64,000 nucleotides of DNA from WHTI01 sp963826105 (lineage in GTDB: Bacteria > Actinomycetota > CADDZG01 > WHSQ01), in the NCBI GenBank assembly GCA_963826105.1, contig CAWGWA010000016.1:1-64000 (forward strand), written 5' to 3'. The position numbers were made by a program, and so were the translations under genes. Under the pieces are notes generated by a model. The model made no database searches and was not told where the DNA came from. It saw nothing but the letters and a program-made list of their open reading frames with translations. Numbering within the stretch: the first letter of the stretch is position 1; the number at the start of each line of letters is the position of its first letter. Shown here piece by piece: positions 53,930 through 62,682 of this stretch.

Positions 53930-54478
53930 TCAGCCGAGCCGGTGATGGGGTCGGTGGCCGTTCGACGCGGGACAGTTGTGTCCGTCGGGATCCATGGGGA
54001 GGCCGCACAACTGACAGGTCGGCCGGCCCTCGGCGATGACCGCCATGGCGTGGAGAACGAAGGCCCGGACCTGATCGCGTCTCAGCACGAAGCGGATGGA
54101 GGTGATGTCTTCGGTTGCGCCTTCGTCGAGACCCTCATCCTCGAGACCCGCTCCGGCCTCCTCGATGACGACGTAGACACTGTCGGATGCTTCGTCGTAG
54201 GCGAGCGCCATGGAACCCACGCGCCACTCCGGCGGATCGGTCGCCACGAGCGCGAGCGCGGGATCCCGGGCCGGTTCGGTAGTGCGGATCGTGTCGGTCG
54301 AATCGATCGCCAGCAGCAGCTCCCGGAGCCGCTCGGCGAGCACGCCGACCTGTTCCTTCTCGAGCGTGAACGTGCGCACGGCGGTTGCGCCGGAGGCCTG
54401 GATGAAGAAAGTGCGCTCGCCGGGCCGCCCGAGGTAGTCGGCGGTGAAGACGATCGGAGTAACCGTGGTCTCGCTCAT
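53930..54478 (-). CDS. DUF3090 family protein
   Basis: 182 residues. MSETTVTPIVFTADYLGRPG at ATG 54478 then TFFIQASGATAVRTFTLEKE, VLAERLRELLLAIDSTDTIR, WRVGSMALAYDEASDSVYVV and VRAFVLHAMAVIAEGRPTCQ. The C-terminal Cys-rich patch TCQLCGLPMDPDGHNCP holds three Cys and a His, a possible zinc knuckle. The family has no assigned function. The start overlaps the stop of the phosphomutase-like gene as ATGA. Confidence 0.9.
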   Translation of the reverse strand: MSETTVTPIVFTADYLGRPGERTFFIQASGATAVRTFTLEKEQVGVLAERLRELLLAIDSTDTIRTTEPARDPALALVATDPPEWRVGSMALAYDEASDSVYVVIEEAGAGLEDEGLDEGATEDITSIRFVLRRDQVRAFVLHAMAVIAEGRPTCQLCGLPMDPDGHNCPASNGHRPHHRLG

Positions 54479-55083
54479 GGCTTCGCGACCGGAGGCGGGA
54501 GTTGGTTGACGTTGAACACTCGCGGTCCGTGGTCCGAGACGCCGATCACGGTGATCGATGCGGGATCGACGATGATCCGTTGGAAGAGATCGATGTGCAC
54601 GCCGAGATAGTGAGCGACCACCAACCGGATGACGTCGGCGTGGGTGACGCAGCACACCGCTCCTTTGGGATGGTCCGTACGGATGAGTTCGAGCACGCTC
54701 ACGGCACGGTTCTGCGTTTCCCTTAGGGTCTCGCCGTCGGGGAAGCGCGCCGCCGACGGGAAGCTCTGGATCTGTTCCCACAGCTTGGTCTTGGTGAGGG
54801 TCTTGAACGATCGTCCGGTCCAGCCTCCGTAGTGCACTTCGCCGAGGCCCACGCGGATCTTCACCTTGAGGCCCTGGCGCGACGCGATGAAGCCCGCGGT
54901 CTCGACGGTGCGCTCGATCGGCGAGGAGTAGATCGCACGCATCTTGATCTTGGCGAGGTGATCGGCTGCTGCTGCAGCCTGGTCCTGGCCTTCCTCGGAG
55001 AGATGGACCCCAGAGGCCCACCCGGTGAGCTTGTGCCCGGTGTGAGCGGTAAGGCCGTGGCGAACGAGATAGAAGGTCGTCAT
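54475..55083 (-). CDS. Histidine phosphatase superfamily protein (MSMEG_4193 type)
   Basis: 202 residues. TTFYLVRHGLTAHTGHKLTG contains the RHG catalytic His, with YSSPIERTVETAGFIA and a conserved second His in CCVTHADVIRLVVAHYLG. The two His and the Arg pocket are intact, so a phosphatase or mutase activity is plausible. Members of the MSMEG_4193 family are actinobacterial and adjacent to the SCO1664 and DUF3090 genes. It overlaps the acyl-CoA synthetase stop at 55080-55083, indicating one transcript. Confidence 0.88.
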   Translation of the reverse strand: MTTFYLVRHGLTAHTGHKLTGWASGVHLSEEGQDQAAAAADHLAKIKMRAIYSSPIERTVETAGFIASRQGLKVKIRVGLGEVHYGGWTGRSFKTLTKTKLWEQIQSFPSAARFPDGETLRETQNRAVSVLELIRTDHPKGAVCCVTHADVIRLVVAHYLGVHIDLFQRIIVDPASITVIGVSDHGPRVFNVNQLPPPVAKP

Positions 55084-57014
55084 GCGAGCGACCGGTCGAT
55101 CGCCTCGAGCGCGCTCGGATTCTCGAGCGACGACAGATCGCCGGGATCTTCGCCCAGAGCACGAGCCCTGATCGCACGTCGCAGGATCTTGGCCGACCGG
55201 GTGCGCGGCAGTTCGTCGACGAAGAGGATCCGGGCGGGCTTGAAGGCCTTACCGAGTTCGCCCGCAACGATCGTCTTGATCTCATCCCCCAGGACATCCG
55301 TCGGTTGGGTGTCCGGGCGAAGGATGCAGAAACACCACACCGTCTCGCCTTTCACATCATCGGGGACGCCGATCGCGGCACACTCGACGACCGCGGGATG
55401 CTCGACTGCCGCAGACTCGAACTCGGCGGGACCGATCCGCTTTCCGGCGATGTTCAAGGTGTCGTCCGAGCGTCCGTGCAGGAACCAGTAGCCGTCGGCA
55501 TCGATCGAAGCCCAGTCGCCGTGGACCCAGACGTCGTCCCACCGCGACCAGTAGGACGCCAGATACCGCTCGGTGTTGTTCCAGAAACCTCGTGTCTGCG
55601 CCGGCCACGGTTTGGTGCACACGAGTTCGCCGACCTCGCCGCGGACGGGCGTTCCGTCGGGCCCGTAGACATCCATCGCCATCCCGAGGGCCGGGGTCCC
55701 GAGCGATGAGTTCTTGGTCGGGATCACGGGAGCAGCTCCGAGGAAGCACGCCCCGATCTCGGTGCCGCCTGAGATGTTGATGATCGGCCGGGTGCCTCCG
55801 CCGACCACACTGTTGAACCAGCGGTACGGCTCCGGGTTCCACGGCTCACCGGTCGAGGCCAGCACCCTCAACTTCGAAAGGTCGTGGCTCGTAACGGGCT
55901 CCTCCCCCGCCGGCATCAGGGCACGGACCAAGGTCGGCGAGATGCCGAGGACGGTCACACCGTGCCGCTCGCACATGTCCCACAGGCGATCCGGGCCGGG
56001 GAAGTTGGGAGCGCCTTCGTACATGAAAACGGTTGCGCCATTCGCGTGCGACCCGATCATCTCCCAAGGCCCCATGATCCAGCCCATGTCGGTCACCCAG
56101 TAGAGGAGGTCTCCGGGTCGAACATCGGTCTGGTACGCAGCCTCCTCTGCCACCTTGACCAGGAACCCGCCGTGCACGTGAACGCTCCCTTTGGGCGTGC
56201 CGGTCGTGCCGGAGGTGTATCCGATCAGCATCGGCGTCTCGGGATCGAGCGCCGGGGCTTCGTGCGTTTCCGACTGCGCCGCGAACGCTGCATCCCACGG
56301 GATGTCGATCGGGCCGGCCGGTAGCTCGTCACCGGGGAACCGGCGGTAGACGACGAGCGACTCGACCGACGGGGAATCGGCGATGGCCTCATCCGCAACC
56401 GCCTTCATGGCTACCTTCGAGCCACGCCGGTAGAAACCATCGGCGACGAACAGCGCCTTCGCCTTGGAATCGTTGAGTCGGGTGGCGATCGCCGGGGCTC
56501 CGAAGCCGGAGAAGATCGGGAGGTAGATCGCCCCGATCCGCGCGATCGCGTATGCGGCGATGACGGCCTCTGGAACCATCGGCATGTAGACCCCGACAGC
56601 GTCGCCTTCGCCGATGCCCATCGCGAGAAGTCCGTTGGCAACCTTGCACACTTCTCGGTGCAGTTGCTCGTAGGTGAGGGTGGCCGTCGGGCCGTCCTCG
56701 CCCTCCCAAACGATCGCGGGTTGATCGCCGCGGGCCTCGAGATGGCGATCGATGCAGTTGTAGGTGAGGTTCACCCTGCCACCGGGGAACCACTTCGGCC
56801 ACTTGAAGCCTTCGGAGTCGTCGAGCACTGATCTGTAGGGAACCGAGAACTCGATCCCGAGATCCTTGACCACCTCATCCCAGAACCATTCGATGTCGTC
56901 CTGGGACCGCTTTACGAGCTCGCGGTAGTCGGTGATCCCGTGCCGGCGCATGAGACGGGTGACATTCGCACTCTCGATGTATTCGGGGGTCGGCTCCCAC
57001 ACGTACTCGCTCAT
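55080..57014 (-). CDS. AMP-binding acyl-CoA synthetase (acetyl-CoA synthetase-like)
   Basis: 644 residues, the length of Acs. N-terminal MSEYVWEPTPEYIESANVTR and NLTYNCIDRHLEARGDQPAI are ACS-N. The P-loop is LIGYTSGTTGTPKGSVHVHG; then LLYWVTDMGWIMGPWEMIG, NISGGTEIGACFLGA, DDVWVHGDWASIDADGYWFL and HGRSDDTLNIAGKRIGP. The C-terminal adenylation Lys is in LPRTRSAKILRRAIR. It activates a short-chain carboxylic acid to a CoA thioester via an acyl-AMP. Propionate or acetate are likely, but the pocket residues were not compared in detail. Confidence 0.88.
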   Translation of the reverse strand: MSEYVWEPTPEYIESANVTRLMRRHGITDYRELVKRSQDDIEWFWDEVVKDLGIEFSVPYRSVLDDSEGFKWPKWFPGGRVNLTYNCIDRHLEARGDQPAIVWEGEDGPTATLTYEQLHREVCKVANGLLAMGIGEGDAVGVYMPMVPEAVIAAYAIARIGAIYLPIFSGFGAPAIATRLNDSKAKALFVADGFYRRGSKVAMKAVADEAIADSPSVESLVVYRRFPGDELPAGPIDIPWDAAFAAQSETHEAPALDPETPMLIGYTSGTTGTPKGSVHVHGGFLVKVAEEAAYQTDVRPGDLLYWVTDMGWIMGPWEMIGSHANGATVFMYEGAPNFPGPDRLWDMCERHGVTVLGISPTLVRALMPAGEEPVTSHDLSKLRVLASTGEPWNPEPYRWFNSVVGGGTRPIINISGGTEIGACFLGAAPVIPTKNSSLGTPALGMAMDVYGPDGTPVRGEVGELVCTKPWPAQTRGFWNNTERYLASYWSRWDDVWVHGDWASIDADGYWFLHGRSDDTLNIAGKRIGPAEFESAAVEHPAVVECAAIGVPDDVKGETVWCFCILRPDTQPTDVLGDEIKTIVAGELGKAFKPARILFVDELPRTRSAKILRRAIRARALGEDPGDLSSLENPSALEAIDRSLA

Positions 57015-57024
57015 GGAGCCAAAG

Positions 57025-57933
57025 TTACCCGAGTAACTGCATCACTAGACCGTCGAGGATGTCCTTCTCCGAGGCGGTGAGTTCCGGAGCGTCGAAGGTT
57101 TCCATCACCAGCTGCAGGATCTCGGCCCCCGCCACGATCACGTCGACGCGACCTGGTTCTAAACCGGCGATCCTCTTCCGTTGCTCGTACGGGAGGGTAC
57201 GCAGCCGCCGCGCCAGCTTCCTGACGTCTCCATGGCTAAGGACCGCGTGGTGCGTGACGTCGGGGTCGTAGACCGGGATCCCCGTCTTGAGGACGGCCAG
57301 CTGGGCCACGGTGCCGGCGACCCCGATCAATTGGGTCCCGACCGGAACCGTGAGTGCATCGGAAGCATCCTTCAACGCCGCCGATACTTCCTCGCGTAGC
57401 GCAGCCAGTTCGGTCTCGTCCGGAGGATCGGAATGCAGGTGCTTCTCGAACATCCGAACGCACCCGATGTCGAGTGACACCAGCCCCTCGGGCGCCGTGT
57501 CCCCAAGGATCAACTCGGTCGATCCGCCGCCGATATCGACGACAAGCTTCTGCCCCCCGATCGCGAGGTCGGTCGTCGCCCCGAGGAACGTAGCGCGCGC
57601 CTCTTCATCGCCGGACAAGAGTTCCGCATCCTGGCCCGTAAGGGTCTTCACCCCGACGAAGAATTCATCCCGGTTGCGGGCATCGCGCACCGCCGAAGTT
57701 CCGGTGACGCGCATCCTCTGAACCCCGTATTCACCGCATGCCGCGGCATAGTCCGCGATCGTCGCCAGGGTTCGCTCGAGGGCCTCGTGATTGAGAGCCT
57801 TGGTCCGGTCGACCCCTTGACCGAGGCGCGTGATCGTCATCCGCCGGTCGATGGACCGGAACGAATCTCCCGATTGCTCGGCAACCAGCAATCGGGTCGA
57901 GTTGGTACCAACGTCGATCGCCGCCACCCTCAT
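57025..57933 (-). CDS. ppx: Exopolyphosphatase / pppGpp phosphatase (Ppx/GppA)
   Basis: 302 residues, the short actinobacterial form lacking the C-terminal domain. MRVAAIDVGTNSTRLLVAEQ is the sugar-kinase-like ATPase motif; LGQGVDRTKALNHEALERTL, MRVTGTSAVRDARNRDEFF, LLSGDEEARATFLGATTDLA and LVVDIGGGSTELILGD (GGGST) follow. Degrades polyphosphate or pppGpp. ATG 57933 overlaps the DUF501 stop at 57930 as ATGA. Confidence 0.92.
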   Translation of the reverse strand: MRVAAIDVGTNSTRLLVAEQSGDSFRSIDRRMTITRLGQGVDRTKALNHEALERTLATIADYAAACGEYGVQRMRVTGTSAVRDARNRDEFFVGVKTLTGQDAELLSGDEEARATFLGATTDLAIGGQKLVVDIGGGSTELILGDTAPEGLVSLDIGCVRMFEKHLHSDPPDETELAALREEVSAALKDASDALTVPVGTQLIGVAGTVAQLAVLKTGIPVYDPDVTHHAVLSHGDVRKLARRLRTLPYEQRKRIAGLEPGRVDVIVAGAEILQLVMETFDAPELTASEKDILDGLVMQLLG

Positions 57934-58433
57934 AACGGCTCGTCATCGGGCGTCGCGATGCACGGCCTCACGCAATCCGGCCACCCGGTCGCGGCCAGGG
58001 TCCGAGCGCCGACCGGGTTCTCGCCCCCCGCCAGTTGATGAGCGAGGTGCGCGTGCAAGCACTTCACTCGATCCGGACCACCGCCGGGTGTTGAACCGGA
58101 GTCTTCGATCCTTTCGTGTTCGTCACGGCGGGCGCGGTAGCGCTCGATCGACGCCGCGAACCTCGCGCGCAGTGTGCCCGACCGCTCGAGCTCACCGGTG
58201 ATCTCCTGCATCCATCCGGCCGACTCCAGCATGCTCGCGCGCTTGAGCAGCACCGGACACGTTAGCCAGTACAACGTTGGGAACGGACTCCCGTCCTCGA
58301 GCCTCGGATGGTTCTCGATGACCGTCGGGATCCCGAGATGACAACGCGCCGCGACGCCCCACCGGCCGCGCAATGGGCGGCCGAGTTGGGCTTCGACCTG
58401 CTGCCTGTCGAGTTCGGAATGCTCCAGTGACAT
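57930..58433 (-). CDS. DUF501 family protein
   Basis: 167 residues. MSLEHSELDRQQVEAQLGRP, GVAARCHLGIPTVIENHPRL and GSPFPTLYWLTCPVLLKRAS are the DUF501 hallmark segments, and the tail shows GGPDRVKCLHAHLAHQLAGG and DCVRPC. The conserved Cys and His (RCH, TCP, CLHAHLAH) could bind metal. Function unknown; in Actinobacteria it sits between the enolase/FtsB genes and ppx, as here. Confidence 0.9.
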   Translation of the reverse strand: MSLEHSELDRQQVEAQLGRPLRGRWGVAARCHLGIPTVIENHPRLEDGSPFPTLYWLTCPVLLKRASMLESAGWMQEITGELERSGTLRARFAASIERYRARRDEHERIEDSGSTPGGGPDRVKCLHAHLAHQLAGGENPVGARTLAATGWPDCVRPCIATPDDEPL

Positions 58434-58474
58434 AGGCTCAAACTACCCGCCGCATCACCAGTCAGGAGAACTGC

Positions 58475-58801
58475 TTGCGCACCCTCATCGCTTGTCTCGT
58501 GGCCGCATTGGCATTCACCGGTTGTTCGAGCGGGGGGAACGACGCTTTCTGCACTGCCGCCAAGACCTTCTCGGAGTTCGACCCACAAGGGGGCGACAGT
58601 CTCGACGATGCCACCGAGGCGTTCGAGGACCTTGCCGACACCGCGCCTGATGAGATAGCCGATGACGCTCGCATGGTTGCCGACGCGTTCGCGGCGGCGG
58701 CAACCGGAGACGTCTCCCAGATCAATCAAGAGTCGGTTACGGCCGCGGCACAGAACGTCCAGGAGTACGCCGAAGCCAACTGCGATGGGATCGAGTCCTA
58801 G
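58475..58801 (+). CDS. Small secreted lipoprotein, hypothetical
   Basis: 108 residues. TTG 58475 is preceded by AGGAG at 58464-58468. MRTLIACLVAALAFTGCSSG is a lipoprotein signal with the lipobox AFTGC. The mature chain is acidic and helical, with FCTAAKTFSEFDPQGGD and a final YAEANCDGIES; its two Cys, near either end, could form a disulfide. Family not recognised. It is the only plus-strand gene in this core region, divergent from DUF501 and convergent with ftsB. Confidence 0.75.
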   Translation: MRTLIACLVAALAFTGCSSGGNDAFCTAAKTFSEFDPQGGDSLDDATEAFEDLADTAPDEIADDARMVADAFAAAATGDVSQINQESVTAAAQNVQEYAEANCDGIES

Positions 58802-58813
58802 CAAGGACCGCTG

Positions 58814-59248
58814 CTAGAAGCCGATGAAATTAAGGAAGCTCTCGATCGCTCCGGGCTCTTCGACCTCCGGTTCGGCCGTTCGTGCCGCGGCGGCTGCCGC
58901 ACGCTCGGCCTGGCGTTTCTGCGCCTTGCGCGACGGAGGCATGACCACATAAGAGGTCTCACCCGGAAGGATGAGCCCGATCTGCTCCCTGGCCCGCTGC
59001 TCGATGTAATCCGGATCCTTCAGTCTGTCGATGCGCGCCTCGAGCACGGCGTTGGAGGATTCGATCTCTTGCACGTCGGACGACATGGCGGCGATGCGCT
59101 GGCGCTGCTCGATCAATTGCCTCGTCGGCTCGATCGCCATCGCACCGATCACTCCGAGGATCAACGTCGCGATGATTACCCGCGGGAGGGTCCCGAACCC
59201 TCTCGAACCTCTCCTCGACTTCCCCTGCCGCCGCGCCGCCATGGCCAT
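58814..59248 (-). CDS. ftsB: FtsB/DivIC-family septum formation protein
   Basis: 144 residues. A basic N-terminus, one membrane helix (LPRVIIATLILGVIGAMAI), then a coiled coil QLIEQRQRIAAMSSDVQEIE and DRLKDPDYIEQRAREQIG, with the FtsB-type motif IGLILPGETSYVVMPP. It links division proteins FtsQ and FtsL at the septum. The Ala/Arg-rich C-terminal extension (AERAAAAAARTAE) ends ESFLNFIGF. Its ATG shares a base with the enolase stop. Confidence 0.88.
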   Translation of the reverse strand: MAMAARRQGKSRRGSRGFGTLPRVIIATLILGVIGAMAIEPTRQLIEQRQRIAAMSSDVQEIESSNAVLEARIDRLKDPDYIEQRAREQIGLILPGETSYVVMPPSRKAQKRQAERAAAAAARTAEPEVEEPGAIESFLNFIGF

Positions 59249-60531
59249 CAGTCCGTGAACCTCGGGAACGATCCGCGTCCCGGATAGCGCGCCGCATCGC
59301 CGAGGTCGTCCTCGATCCTCAGTAGCTGGTTGTACTTGGCGGTCCGCTCGCCGCGAGCAGGGGCGCCGGTCTTGATCTGGCCCGCGTTCACTGCGACCGC
59401 GACGTCTGAGATGGTTGCGTCCTCGGTCTCGCCCGAGCGGTGTGAGATGACGGTGGTATAGGACGCGTGCTGAGCCTTACCGATGCATTCGAGGGTTTCG
59501 GTGAGACTCCCGATCTGGTTCAACTTGATAAGGATCGAATTGGCCGCGCCGACCTCGATGCCGCGCCCGAGGATCTCGGGGTCGGTCACGAAGAGATCGT
59601 CGCCCACCAGTTGGACCTTGCCGCCCAAACGTTCGGTTAGGCGGATCCAACCGTCCCAGTCGTCCTCATCCATCCCGTCCTCCAGCGACACGATCGGGTA
59701 GCGCTCGACCCAGTCGGCCCAGAAGTCGACCATCTCGTCGCTGGTCAGACGTCGGTCTTCAGAGGCGAGCACGTAGTGCTCGCCGTCCTTGATCTCTGAA
59801 GCCGCAGGGTCTAGCGCGATGGCGATATCGCGGCCGGGCTCGTACCCGGCCTTGCCGATCGCTTCGATGAGTAGCTCAACGGCCTCCTGGTTCGATCCGA
59901 GGTCGGGAGCGAAACCGCCCTCGTCGCCCACGCCGGTCGACAATCCCTTGGCGGTGAGCAGAGCCTTCAGCGCGTGATAGCAACCGGCGCCCCATTCGAG
60001 TCCTTCGCGGAACGAAGCCGCACCAAGCGGCACGTACATGAACTCCTGGAAGTCAACCGAGTTGTCGGCGTGCGCACCACCGTTGAGCACGTTCATCATC
60101 GGGACCGGCAGCGTGTGCGCATTGGGGCCGCCGAGGTAACGGTAGAGCGGCACCTCCAGTTCGCGAGCCGAGGCATGAGCGGCCGCGAGTGATACGCCGA
60201 GGATCGCGTTGGCGCCGAGTTTCGACTTGTTGTCGGTCCCGTCGAGATCGATCATCGTCTGGTCTAGTCCTCGTTGATCGAGCGCATCACGGCCAAGGAT
60301 GTTGGGCGCGATGACCTCGACGACGTTCCTGACCGCTCCCTCGACACCCTTGCCTCCATACCGGTCTCCCCCGTCGCGCAGCTCGAGTGCTTCACCGGCT
60401 CCGGTCGACGCCCCTGAGGGAACCGCGGCCCGTCCGACCGCACCGGAGTCGAGGACGACCTCGACTTCGATCGTGGGGTTGCCGCGCGAGTCGAGGATCT
60501 CGCGTGCCTGGATCAGCTCGATATCGCTCAC
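59248..60531 (-). CDS. eno: Enolase
   Basis: 427 residues. Converts 2-phosphoglycerate to phosphoenolpyruvate in glycolysis. GTG 60531 begins MSDIELIQAREILDSRGNPT. Substrate and magnesium residues are in VPSGASTGAGEALELRDG, GVGDEGGFAPDL, YPIVSLEDGMDEDDWDGW and LVGDDLFVTDPEIL; the catalytic Lys is in ILIKLNQIGSLTETLE and the His in TVISHRSGETEDATISDVAV. Complete and canonical. It heads the downstream run ftsB and DUF501-ppx, the usual actinobacterial order. Confidence 0.96.
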   Translation of the reverse strand: MSDIELIQAREILDSRGNPTIEVEVVLDSGAVGRAAVPSGASTGAGEALELRDGGDRYGGKGVEGAVRNVVEVIAPNILGRDALDQRGLDQTMIDLDGTDNKSKLGANAILGVSLAAAHASARELEVPLYRYLGGPNAHTLPVPMMNVLNGGAHADNSVDFQEFMYVPLGAASFREGLEWGAGCYHALKALLTAKGLSTGVGDEGGFAPDLGSNQEAVELLIEAIGKAGYEPGRDIAIALDPAASEIKDGEHYVLASEDRRLTSDEMVDFWADWVERYPIVSLEDGMDEDDWDGWIRLTERLGGKVQLVGDDLFVTDPEILGRGIEVGAANSILIKLNQIGSLTETLECIGKAQHASYTTVISHRSGETEDATISDVAVAVNAGQIKTGAPARGERTAKYNQLLRIEDDLGDAARYPGRGSFPRFTD

Positions 60532-60550
60532 GGGGCGCGGCGTCCTCTCT

Positions 60551-60578
60551 CTAGCATGCTCAAACCTAGCTTGCTCAA
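60551..60578. repeat. Tandem 13-base direct repeats upstream of enolase
   Basis: CTAGCATGCTCAA (60551-60563) and CTAGCTTGCTCAA (60566-60578) differ at one base and sit 15 bases apart start to start, about 20 to 47 bases upstream of the enolase start codon. Same-face spacing of about 1.4 helical turns suggests a regulator site or a promoter element pair; none is recognised by name. Confidence 0.45.
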
Positions 60579-60629
60579 CAGTTCACTCTTTCAACACCAG
60601 TAACATCGTAGCGTACCGCGATGGGCTCC

Positions 60630-61595
60630 CTAGGGGGCGGTTCTGGAAGAGAATCCCTGCCGGAAGCTCGCCAGGGCTCCGGTCAGGGCGGATTCGGGGT
60701 CGATCCCCCGCCGTCGGGCCAGAGCGACGAGCCAGAACAGCGACCCGCCGATATCGGCCGCCTCGAGTGCGGCACCCAGCTCGGCGTTGCAGCGAGCCTC
60801 GTCGGGGCTGAAGCCGAGGCTCGCGGCCCGTTTCTGGGTCTTGTAGGCGGCCAGCAGCGCGGGCAGCGAACGCGGGATCCCCTCGAATGCCCCGTCACGA
60901 TCCTTCTCGTGCCTCTTGATGTCCTCCCAGTTGCGGACGACCTCATCGGAGTTCTCCACCGAGGTTTCGCCGAAGACGTGCGGGTGGCGCCGGACTAGCT
61001 TGGTCGCGACGACCCTCGCCACGCCCGAGAGATCGAAGCGACCGTCCTGCTCCGCGAGCCGAGCATGGAACGCTACCTGCAGCAGGATGTCGCCGAGCTC
61101 CTCCTCGAGCTCCGTGCCGGTCTTGCCCTCTTCGACCGCCTCGACGACCTCGTGAGCCTCCTCAAGGAGGTGGATGAGAAGAGACTCGTGGGTCTGCTCG
61201 CGATCCCACGGGCAGCCGTCGTCGCTACGGAGACGTGCCATCACCGCAACGAAGGTGCCGAGGTCGGCCATCGCGCGCCGGAGGACGGGTGCCGCATGTG
61301 CGGCCGAGAGATCGTCAGGCGGGGTTGCCGCTCCGGCGCTCACGCTAGCGCCGGCGCGCGCAAGTTCGAGTACGCGTCCCGAGCTCGGATCGCAGACGAG
61401 GGCGACGCCCGAGTCTCCAGCATCAGGTTCGTCCTCGAAGGGTCCGTTAGCTACGCCGGCATCCGTCAGTCGTGTGGTGAGCGGATGGTCGGGGCGCTCG
61501 AAGAGCACCATGGAGCACTCGAGCAGTCGCTCCCATTCCCCAAGGGTCAATAGTTCGACCTCGTCGGGAGCGAGCGGGACGACCAGGAGAGGCAC
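60630..61595 (-). CDS. mazG: MazG-type nucleoside triphosphate pyrophosphohydrolase
   Basis: 321 residues. The catalytic domain (residues ~110-230) has RSDDGCPWDREQTHESLLIH, LLEEAHEVVEAVEEGKTG and ELEEELGDILLQVAFHARLA, holding the ExxE and ExxD metal motifs. A second repeat carries HPHVFGETSVENSDEVVRNW and WEDIKRHEKDRDG. The first ~100 residues (MPLLVVPLAPDEVELLTLGE) look like a degraded tetrapyrrole-methylase domain, as in YabN-type fusions. It cleanses aberrant NTPs. Start is GTG 61595, four bases after the SurA-like stop. Confidence 0.9.
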   Translation of the reverse strand: MPLLVVPLAPDEVELLTLGEWERLLECSMVLFERPDHPLTTRLTDAGVANGPFEDEPDAGDSGVALVCDPSSGRVLELARAGASVSAGAATPPDDLSAAHAAPVLRRAMADLGTFVAVMARLRSDDGCPWDREQTHESLLIHLLEEAHEVVEAVEEGKTGTELEEELGDILLQVAFHARLAEQDGRFDLSGVARVVATKLVRRHPHVFGETSVENSDEVVRNWEDIKRHEKDRDGAFEGIPRSLPALLAAYKTQKRAASLGFSPDEARCNAELGAALEAADIGGSLFWLVALARRRGIDPESALTGALASFRQGFSSRTAP

Positions 61596-61599
61596 TCGG

Positions 61600-62682
61600 T
61601 CAGCCCTGCGGGCTGGGTGCGATCTCGGGATTCGGAGTGGCGTTGGGAAGCGGGGTCTCTGCTCCGGGGATATCGTCCGGGCCGGCCTCTACCACCTGTT
61701 GGGTCTCCGGGTCGAACTCCCCGTAGCGCGGATTGATCTCTAGCTCGGCGGCTTCGTACCGCTCGGTGACCCAGTCCTGCCACTCTGTGTCCTGCTGCTC
61801 GGTGAAGAGTTGTCCGGTGATCTGCTCCTCGACCTCGAGGAACGGAGTCACGCGGCGCGCTTTGAGATAGATGATGTGGAACCCGAACTCGGATCGCACC
61901 GGACCCGAGATCTCCCCAACCTCGAGGTCCTTCAATGCTTCCGCGAACGGCTGCACGAACTCGCCGTAAGAGGAAAAACCGAGATCCCCGCCATCCGCTC
62001 CGCTGGTCGTGTCGATGGACACCTCTTTGGCGAGGTCGGCGAAAAGATCGTCGACCTCATCCGGGTTGGCCGCCGCCAGCTGATCCGAGATATCGATCGC
62101 AGTCACGTTGTCCTCAACCAAGATATGGCTGGAACGAACCTGGGTGAACTCGTCGAGATGCTCTTCGTAGTACGCCTCGACCGTCGCCGGGTCCACCGTT
62201 GTTTCGCCGGTCACGGCCTCGCGGATCTGACCTTCGAGCTCACTTTGATAGACGAACTTGCGGAGCGCCGGCAGGGTCAGACCCTGCTGGGCCAGGGCGT
62301 CTTGGAAAGATGCCTCGTCCTCGAACTCGCCCTTGATCTCTTCGATGCGCGCCTCAACGTCGGCGTCCGTAACCGAGACATCGAGTGACTCCGCCTCCGG
62401 CTCGAGGATCGCGATCCTGATCAGGAGGCCAAGGTAGTTGCGCTCGAACTCCTTGAGGACGGTGTCGCCAGCTCCGCCTGCGGTGGCGGCCTCGTAGGCG
62501 GCCGAATCTCTGAACTCATCGACCGCGGCATCGACCTCCGAGGTGGGGATCTCCTTCCCTCCGACCACGGCAGCGGATGACTCGAAGAGACCTCCCTCGC
62601 CGTCCCCCTCGTCGCTTCCGCAGGCGGTGGCGGTCAGCGCAACAGCAAGGGCCAGAACCACGACATATCTCAGAAGTTTCAT
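61600..62682 (-). CDS. SurA/PrsA-like peptidyl-prolyl isomerase lipoprotein
   Basis: 360 residues. ATG 62682 overlaps the mfd stop as ATGA. MKLLRYVVVLALAVALTATA followed by CGSDEGDG is a lipoprotein signal with lipobox TATAC. An N-terminal SurA-like helical region runs to about residue 150, then the parvulin domain has VRSSHILVEDNVTAIDISDQ, GGDLGFSSYGEFVQPFAEAL, DLEVGEISGPVRSEFGFHII and LKARRVTPF. The tail is Pro-rich (TPLPNATPNPEIAP). It folds exported proteins outside the membrane. The position between mfd and mazG is typical in Actinobacteria. Confidence 0.9.
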   Translation of the reverse strand: MKLLRYVVVLALAVALTATACGSDEGDGEGGLFESSAAVVGGKEIPTSEVDAAVDEFRDSAAYEAATAGGAGDTVLKEFERNYLGLLIRIAILEPEAESLDVSVTDADVEARIEEIKGEFEDEASFQDALAQQGLTLPALRKFVYQSELEGQIREAVTGETTVDPATVEAYYEEHLDEFTQVRSSHILVEDNVTAIDISDQLAAANPDEVDDLFADLAKEVSIDTTSGADGGDLGFSSYGEFVQPFAEALKDLEVGEISGPVRSEFGFHIIYLKARRVTPFLEVEEQITGQLFTEQQDTEWQDWVTERYEAAELEINPRYGEFDPETQQVVEAGPDDIPGAETPLPNATPNPEIAPSPQG

